A DNA stretch of 5,140 nucleotides from Clostridiales bacterium DTU092 (GTDB lineage Bacteria; Bacillota; Clostridia; Caldicoprobacterales; Caldicoprobacteraceae), in NCBI GenBank assembly GCA_001513505.1, contig LFTM01000082.1, positions 1 to 5,140 on the forward strand, in the 5' to 3' direction. Below the pieces are notes generated by a model that was not told the DNA's origin, did no database searches, and worked only from the letters and a program-made list of their open reading frames with translations. The translations under genes and the position numbers were made by a program. How positions within the stretch are numbered: the stretch's first letter is position 1; every line of letters begins with the position of its first letter. Below, one piece after another: positions 1 to 3,918 of the stretch.

Positions 1-49
1 CCCAAAAGCCAGGGATATTGTTGAGTTTCTTGAAAACTTCCTTGTGTAG
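1..49 (+). CDS. 3' end of an unidentified gene (partial)
   Basis: Reading from base 2, an open frame gives PKARDIVEFLENFLV and stops at TAG (47-49). The residues look like an amphipathic C-terminal helix, as expected at the end of a globular enzyme. The gene runs off the left edge, so 15 residues are all that can be seen. The next gene starts 30 bases downstream with its own ribosome binding site and no visible terminator between them, so the two are probably co-transcribed. Many sugar-isomerase and TIM-barrel enzymes end in a similar helix, but this fragment is too short to assign a family. The call rests on clean reading to a stop and on the spacing to the next gene. Confidence 0.5.
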   Translation, partial: PKARDIVEFLENFLV

Positions 50-79
50 TACCGATAGTAAAAGGAGAGTGACATTGGT

Positions 80-1258
80 ATGCCAAAACCAAGGTTTGTT
101 AAAAAAGTAATTGCTGAGATAAAAAATGATGTTCCTCCGGCTCCAATGAATACATTTTCTGCGGTAGGCGACATAAATAACGATGGATGGCTGGATGTTG
201 TCGTATCGGGCAGAAACGGTAAAATGGTATGGGTAGAAAACAAAGGTGAAGGTAAAGAATGGGTCGTGCATTTGGTTGATGATCAAGTGGAGTCAATGGA
301 ATGCGGAGGATCTTTGTATGACCTTACTGGCAACGGTTACCTGGATATAATTAACGGAGGAGCTGATAGTTCCACCAGGATTTACTGGTGGGAAAATCCG
401 GGACCAAAAGGCGGGAAATGGAAGAAAAGACTGATAGCCGATACATCTTACCGCCAATTCCATGATACTATTATCGGAGATATTAAAAATGACGGCAAAA
501 TGTACCTTGTCTTTACCAATCAACGCGGGGAAAATGGTGGAACAAATATATATTGCGTTCCTCTTCCGGATAATCCCACAGTTAGTCCATGGCCAAATCT
601 TGAGATTATAGCAACGGGCAAAACCGAGTTAAACCCGTTCAGGAAGGAAGGGGTACAACCTGAAGAAGGATTGGCAATTGGTGATATAGACGGTGATGGC
701 AGGAATGAATTGGTTGCCGGGACCCATTGGTATAAATATATGGATGGAAAATGGGAGTGCCATAAATTTGCCTCGGGTTATATTACCACAAAAGCTGCAA
801 TAGGTGACATAGACGGCGATGGTAAAAATGAAATTGTGTTGTCGGAAGGGGATCCTTGTATATACGGTAAAAGGCAGGGAGGAAAGATTGGTTGGTTCAA
901 ACCTGGGAAGGATATAAATGATTTGTGGGAAGAACATGTTGTTGACGATTATCTCCTGGATGCCCATTCATTGCAGCTGGGAGATATATGCGGAAACCGG
1001 AGATTGGATATACTTGTTGGTGAAATAGGGGTAGCCGACAAGAGCCGTAACTATATAATTCGAAAACCGCGTATAATGATTTATGAAAACATGGGTAACG
1101 GGGAGTTCATTAAGCATATAGTCGATGAAGGTACGGGTATACATGATGCTGTTTTAGCAGATATGAGAAATAAAGGCGTTTTGGACATCGTTGGTAAACC
1201 TCTGCATGGCGATGAAATGTGGAAACTTCATGTATATTTAAACAATACAGGAGTATAA
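80..1258 (+). CDS. Cytosolic FG-GAP/VCBS seven-bladed beta-propeller protein
   Basis: The 392-residue protein consists wholly of seven diverged repeats of about 41-68 residues. Each repeat has an Asp-box/FG-GAP loop: D31-D39 (DINNDGWLD), D81-D89, D134-G139, D202-E210 (DIDGDGRNE), D243-E251 (DIDGDGKNE), D302-D310 and D361-D369. Blades 4 and 5 have full DxDxDG calcium-type loops, while 6 and 7 have lost most ligands. Strands of the W-x-E-N-x-G...(W/F)-x-x-H-x-V-D type recur between the loops. The chain starts with RFVKKVIAE, which matches EFIKHIVDE at 342-350, and ends in mid-repeat at VYLNNTGV, so the N-terminal strand would close the last blade. There is no signal peptide, membrane segment or sorting motif, so it should be cytosolic. 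AAAGGAGAG at 61-69 precedes the ATG. The family includes integrin-like adhesion proteins and polysaccharide lyases. The true activity is unknown; a carbohydrate-related enzyme or binding protein is an inference. Confidence 0.85.
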   Translation: MPKPRFVKKVIAEIKNDVPPAPMNTFSAVGDINNDGWLDVVVSGRNGKMVWVENKGEGKEWVVHLVDDQVESMECGGSLYDLTGNGYLDIINGGADSSTRIYWWENPGPKGGKWKKRLIADTSYRQFHDTIIGDIKNDGKMYLVFTNQRGENGGTNIYCVPLPDNPTVSPWPNLEIIATGKTELNPFRKEGVQPEEGLAIGDIDGDGRNELVAGTHWYKYMDGKWECHKFASGYITTKAAIGDIDGDGKNEIVLSEGDPCIYGKRQGGKIGWFKPGKDINDLWEEHVVDDYLLDAHSLQLGDICGNRRLDILVGEIGVADKSRNYIIRKPRIMIYENMGNGEFIKHIVDEGTGIHDAVLADMRNKGVLDIVGKPLHGDEMWKLHVYLNNTGV

Positions 1259-1307
1259 ATTTCCTTCCACTCCATATCGTTAATATGCATTATATAAAAA
1301 CAAGATC

Positions 1308-1472
1308 TCAATCCTCATTATTGATGAGTTTATAGTATTCAACCAGCAATTGATCCAGCTGCTGGCTTGCTTTAAGAATTTCACAGCTATTTATATTGTT
1401 CATCTGTAGGAGTTTATGGATATACCTTCTCATAGCTTCTATTTTTTCAGTAAGCTCATCAAGTTGTTCCAT
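1308..1472 (-). CDS. Spo0E-like aspartyl-phosphate phosphatase (small sporulation regulator)
   Basis: This 54-residue ORF starts at ATG 1472-1470 and ends with TGA at 1310-1308. AAGGAG (1488-1483, minus strand) lies 10 bases upstream of the start. The protein is one helical hairpin: helix 1 covers about residues 2-24, a turn follows at NNINS (25-29), and helix 2 runs from about 30 to 51. The second helix carries the Spo0E family signature S-x-x-x-D, seen here as SQQLD (S36 to D40), followed by QLLVEYYK. Family members dephosphorylate the response regulator Spo0A and thereby delay sporulation. The 54-residue length is normal for clostridial and bacillar members. The gene faces the propeller gene tail to tail with a 49-base gap and no clear terminator. 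A TATACT -10-like hexamer lies at 1505-1500 on the same strand, but no good -35 is correctly spaced. Which member of the family this is cannot be told from sequence. Confidence 0.88.
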   Translation of the reverse strand: MEQLDELTEKIEAMRRYIHKLLQMNNINSCEILKASQQLDQLLVEYYKLINNED

Positions 1473-1513
1473 TTATTTAATACTCCTTCAGTTTCTGTTA
1501 GTATAGCTATTTT

Positions 1514-1525
1514 TTGTCATGACAA
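1514..1525. promoter_or_regulatory. Perfect 12-base palindrome TTGTCATGACAA, candidate operator
   Basis: TTGTCA followed by TGACAA forms a perfect dyad with no spacer, 42-53 bases upstream of the Spo0E-like start and just upstream of its -10-like TATACT (1505-1500). The position suits a repressor or activator site for that gene. About one such palindrome is expected by chance in a window of this size, so function is only suggested by location. Confidence 0.25.
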
Positions 1526-1554
1526 GCATTAATATAGCATGTACATATTGTAAT

Positions 1555-1616
1555 GTCTACCATAAATTACTATATATAATGTTTATCTTTATACAATTAT
1601 ATCGTTTATGGTCGAC
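1555..1616. repeat. 12-base inverted repeat (11 of 12 paired) in the divergent intergenic region
   Basis: GTCTACCATAAA at 1555-1566 and TTTATGGTCGAC at 1605-1616 are complementary at 11 of 12 positions; T1558 opposite C1613 is the only mismatch. The arms are separated by 38 AT-rich bases. The element lies between the divergent Spo0E-like gene and the small membrane protein gene. It could be paired operator half-sites, a folded leader or a cruciform-prone site. No flanking direct repeats or transposase remnants were seen to suggest a mobile element. Confidence 0.45.
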
Positions 1617-1710
1617 TTATGTATGTAGTAATATTGTCCTTTTTTTAAAATTTGTCGGGGTAGATATCAGCCTATTCTAAATCAGACCGTTCCTGCATAC
1701 CTTTAAATTA

Positions 1711-1717
1711 GGGGGTG
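1711..1717 (+). promoter_or_regulatory. Unusual ribosome binding site GGGGGTG for the small membrane protein
   Basis: GGGGGTG lies 6 bases before ATG 1724. It pairs with the 16S anti-Shine-Dalgarno as GGAGGTG would, with one G-U wobble. It is the main support for translation of the 49-codon ORF. Confidence 0.6.
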
Positions 1718-1723
1718 TAGGAT

Positions 1724-1873
1724 ATGCGGGTTTTTTTCTTTAAAAAGGATATTATCATATGGGGAGTTATACTGCTGGCTGCCATTCTTGTGTTATTACT
1801 CCTGTTAAGACTGACAGGTGGAGAAGCCGAAACGATGGAGCAAAGTTTAATCTCTATAATGAAGGGTGTATAG
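1724..1873 (+). CDS. Small single-span membrane protein, family unknown
   Basis: This 49-residue ORF begins MRVFFFKKDIII and ends SIMKGV before TAG. A basic N-terminus (R2, K7, K8) precedes one strongly hydrophobic segment at residues 10-28, which includes five consecutive leucines (24-28). R29 follows, and then a short polar tail (TGGEAETMEQ) with a weakly amphipathic end. The charge pattern is mixed, so orientation is uncertain. There is no lipobox cysteine, and no clear signal-peptidase site such as A-x-A follows the segment. The layout resembles the N-terminal anchor of membrane-bound sporulation or cell-wall enzymes, so it may be either a genuine miniprotein or a remnant of a longer gene. 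No homologous continuation was seen in the other frames after the stop. It is transcribed away from the Spo0E-like gene, 251 bases apart. I do not recognise the family. Confidence 0.6.
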   Translation: MRVFFFKKDIIIWGVILLAAILVLLLLLRLTGGEAETMEQSLISIMKGV

Positions 1874-1894
1874 GGGGTATAGAGTTATATCCCC
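1873..1894 (+). other. Stem-loop at the end of the small membrane protein gene
   Basis: Bases 1873-1881 (GGGGGTATA) pair with 1886-1894 (TATATCCCC) in a 9-bp stem with one G-U pair (G1877-T1890) around the tetraloop GAGT. The first G is the last base of the TAG stop codon. No T-run follows at once (GTAAAGAATGG comes next; T-rich sequence begins only around 1905), so a standard intrinsic terminator is doubtful. Protection of the mRNA 3' end is an alternative. Confidence 0.4.
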
Positions 1895-2022
1895 GTAAAG
1901 AATGGTTTGTTATTATATTGATTTTTTGTGGACAAGCTATACTGAGAAATAATTTGGATATATAAATCGTAATATTTACCAGTTTAATAGATGTTACATA
2001 GAGAAAAATACAAAATATGTGA

Positions 2023-2051
2023 TTTATAGTGTATGATTTTTATGTTAAAAT
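2023..2051 (+). promoter_or_regulatory. Probable vegetative promoter of the TIM-barrel/epimerase operon
   Basis: TTTATA (2023-2028, 4 of 6 to TTGACA) and TAAAAT (2046-2051, 5 of 6 to TATAAT) are 17 bases apart. TG at 2043-2044 makes an extended -10. A start near 2058 would give a leader of about 38 bases that includes AAGGAGG. The same stretch also reads TTATA-15-GTTAAAATAA, close to the forespore sigma-F pattern, so a sporulation promoter is not excluded. The DNA from 1895 to 2022 is AT-rich, and I see nothing else in it. Confidence 0.45.
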
Positions 2052-2082
2052 AAGTGAAATAAAACATGATTCTAATCGAGCG

Positions 2083-2089
2083 AAGGAGG
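2083..2089 (+). promoter_or_regulatory. Strong ribosome binding site that fixes the TIM-barrel start
   Basis: AAGGAGG is followed 6 bases later by ATG 2096. This favours 2096 over the in-frame ATG at 2066, which has no Shine-Dalgarno sequence and would place the site inside the coding region. Confidence 0.85.
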
Positions 2090-2095
2090 AACCAT

Positions 2096-2791
2096 ATGCC
2101 GCTTAGCAAAGGACCAGATCAAACACCCAATATGCCGGAAGAAATACGCGGAACTCTCAGGCGTCACATGATTGAAGTACCCCGATGTATTGAGAACGCC
2201 ACTGGGATCAGGATATTTGGCAAGACGATACGTTCCCTGGCATTTACTACCGATGTTGCCGTTATTAAAAATATAAACGCTGATGCTATTATTGCGGTAT
2301 ATCCCTTTACTCCACAGCCTGCTATTACCCACGCTATCATGATGGCCGCCGATGTGCCGGTTTTTTGTGGAGTGGGTGGCGGAACGACCATGGGGAAGAG
2401 GGTAGTAAACCTGGCTTTGGATGCGGAATTTCAGGGTGCAATAGGAGTTGTGTTAAACGCCCCCACCCCTGATGAGACCATCAGAGCGGTCAGGGATACC
2501 ATAGATATTCCCATTGTTGTTACTGTAGTATCCGAGAACACAGATTTAAAAGCCCGGATGGAGGCGGGAGCCACCATACTGAACGTCTCGGGAGCCAGGA
2601 AAACAGTGGATATTATAAAGAAGATTAGAGATCAATTGCCCAACGTTCCTATTATTGCAACAGGTGGACCCAATGAAGAAACTATCATGGCTACCATCGA
2701 AGCGGGTGCCAATGCCATAACATATACTCCTCCAACGCCCGGGGAGCTTTTTAAGACGCTGATGGAAAAATATCGCCAGCAGTTGGCTTAA
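2096..2791 (+). CDS. TIM-barrel protein of the phosphate-binding barrel type, function unassigned
   Basis: The 231-residue product alternates beta strands and helices throughout: GIRIFG (37-42), ADAIIAVYP (62-70), DVPVFCGVGGGTT (86-98), GAIGVVLN (114-121), IPIVVTVV (138-145), GATILNVSG (158-166), VPIIATGGP (184-192) and GANAITYTPP (204-213). The C-terminal ATGGPNEETI (188-197) followed by AGANAITYTPP (203-213) resembles the split phosphate-binding loops of barrels that handle phosphorylated ligands, such as NanE-, ThiG- or IMPDH-like enzymes. The glycine-rich GVGGGTTMGKR (92-102) is a likely active-site loop. From memory, similar Firmicute proteins carry the uninformative label 'hydrolase'; no catalytic role can be assigned here. 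The first 25 residues (MPLSKGPDQT...) are polar and lie outside the barrel, but the strong ribosome binding site supports this start. The next gene follows after 47 bases without a terminator, which suggests an operon. Confidence 0.85.
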   Translation: MPLSKGPDQTPNMPEEIRGTLRRHMIEVPRCIENATGIRIFGKTIRSLAFTTDVAVIKNINADAIIAVYPFTPQPAITHAIMMAADVPVFCGVGGGTTMGKRVVNLALDAEFQGAIGVVLNAPTPDETIRAVRDTIDIPIVVTVVSENTDLKARMEAGATILNVSGARKTVDIIKKIRDQLPNVPIIATGGPNEETIMATIEAGANAITYTPPTPGELFKTLMEKYRQQLA

Positions 2792-2824
2792 TCTTTTTCT
2801 GCGTTAATCATATATACCAGTTAC

Positions 2825-2831
2825 GGGGGTG
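2825..2831 (+). promoter_or_regulatory. Ribosome binding site GGGGGTG for the epimerase-like gene
   Basis: GGGGGTG lies 7 bases before ATG 2839. The same nonamer, GGGGGTGTA, precedes the small membrane protein start at 1724. It matches the GGAGGTG ideal with one wobble pair and supports ATG 2839 as the start. Confidence 0.6.
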
Positions 2832-2838
2832 TAATCAA

Positions 2839-3918
2839 ATGCAATTGTTTGGCCGGGAGTTTTCAAGAGAGGAAATAAGACAGCGGATAGGTCATCTATC
2901 TCAGATTGCTGGAATTAAGTCCTATACTTTAAATGAAGGCCGTGCACAGGGGGTACATGCACTGGATGTCAAAACCGGCAGCGGGCTTAACTTTACAGTG
3001 TTACCGGGGAGAGCCCTGGATATTGCCTGGATGGAGCATAACGGCAGACCAATTGGTTTTATAAGCAAAGGCGGTATAGTACATTCTTCATACTACCAGC
3101 CATATGGATCCGAGTGGCTGCGCAGTTTCAACGGAGGGGTTTTGACCACTTGCGGACTTACACATGTAGGACCGCCCGAAAGGGAAGGGATGTGGGAACT
3201 GGGCCTTCACGGGAGAATAGCAAACATTCCTGCTGATGAAGTAAATCATACTGTGGAATGGCAGGGTGAAGAGCTGGTTCTGACGATTGAAGGAAAGGTT
3301 CGGGAAGCGGTTATGTTTTCCGAAAACCTGGTTCTGCACCGAACGATTAAAGCGTATGGCGGCAAGAACAAGGTACTGATTAATGATGAGATCATAAACG
3401 AAGGATATACGGATACTCCACTTATGGTACTCTATCATATGAACATAGGGTTTCCGGTGGTAGATGATACCAGCCAGCTGGTGGCACCGATTCTGCATAC
3501 CTCAGCAAGAGATGAAGAGGCCGGTAAAGGTATTGAAAGATTCGATAGATTTGAAGCTCCTACACCAGGGTATAATGAACAGGTTTTTTTCCACAAATTA
3601 GCTGTTGATGATCAGGGTAAAACCTGTACGGCAATATTAAATGAGGCAATAAATTTAGGTATATGCATCAGTTATAATCAAAAGGAGCTGCCGTTTTTTA
3701 CCCAATGGAAGATGATGGGACAGCAGGATTATGTAGTTGGTCTTGAACCGGGTAACTGTGTTCCCATGGGCAGAAGCTGGGCCAGGGAAAAAGGAGTTTT
3801 GGAATACTTAAAACCCGGCCAGAGAAAATCCGTTTCCCTGGAGATCAGGGTTTTAACCACATGGGAAGAAATACAGGGTTACAGGGATTATGTGGCAAGA
3901 CTGCTGAAACGGTATTAA
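2839..3918 (+). CDS. DUF4432 / aldose 1-epimerase-like protein
   Basis: This 359-residue protein has the beta-sandwich pattern of the galactose mutarotase-like superfamily and best fits the DUF4432 branch. Diagnostic stretches are LPGRALDIAW (55-64), NGGVLTTCGLTHVG (98-111), LGLHGRIANIPA (121-132), MVLYHMNIGFP (196-206), QWKMMG (289-294) and VGLEPGNCVPMGR (300-312). By analogy with aldose 1-epimerase, H124 and H200 are candidate acid or binding residues and E303 in GLEPGNC the candidate base. A member of this fold would interconvert anomers of a free sugar or a sugar derivative in the cytosol; there is no signal peptide. Length is normal for the family and all motifs are intact, so it should be active. 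It follows the TIM-barrel gene by 47 bases in the same direction. Its TAA stop overlaps the aroA stop by 4 bases. The substrate is unknown. Confidence 0.85.
   Translation: MQLFGREFSREEIRQRIGHLSQIAGIKSYTLNEGRAQGVHALDVKTGSGLNFTVLPGRALDIAWMEHNGRPIGFISKGGIVHSSYYQPYGSEWLRSFNGGVLTTCGLTHVGPPEREGMWELGLHGRIANIPADEVNHTVEWQGEELVLTIEGKVREAVMFSENLVLHRTIKAYGGKNKVLINDEIINEGYTDTPLMVLYHMNIGFPVVDDTSQLVAPILHTSARDEEAGKGIERFDRFEAPTPGYNEQVFFHKLAVDDQGKTCTAILNEAINLGICISYNQKELPFFTQWKMMGQQDYVVGLEPGNCVPMGRSWAREKGVLEYLKPGQRKSVSLEIRVLTTWEEIQGYRDYVARLLKRY

Noticed and set aside
1259..1307. Bidirectional terminator between the propeller and Spo0E-like genes
   Set aside because: No stable stem followed by a T-run was found; only short AT-rich self-complementary bits such as ATGCAT.
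1651..1657. TTTGTCG as a Spo0A binding box (TGTCGAA type)
   Set aside because: Only 5 of 7 positions match, and single weak matches are frequent in AT-rich DNA.
1696..1703. CATACCTT as a sigma-E or sigma-K -10 box for the small membrane gene
   Set aside because: There is no correctly spaced -35, and the implied transcript start would fall on the ribosome binding site.
1500..1943. AGCTATACT present at 1508-1500 (minus) and 1935-1943 (plus) as a shared promoter motif
   Set aside because: Many 9-base matches are expected by chance in 5 kb, and neither copy has a -35 at normal spacing.
1759..1965. 68-codon plus-strand ORF overlapping the small membrane protein
   Set aside because: It has no ribosome binding site and no recognisable domain, and it is out of frame with the better-supported ORF at 1724. 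I also considered it as a frameshifted extension of that ORF but saw no family continuity.
2066..2095. Upstream in-frame ATG adding ten residues to the TIM-barrel protein
   Set aside because: It has no ribosome binding site, and the strong AAGGAGG at 2083-2089 would fall inside the coding region; ATG 2096 is far better placed.
3088..3498. 136-codon minus-strand open frame inside the epimerase-like gene
   Set aside because: It is fully contained in a well-supported conserved gene and shows no start signal or domain.
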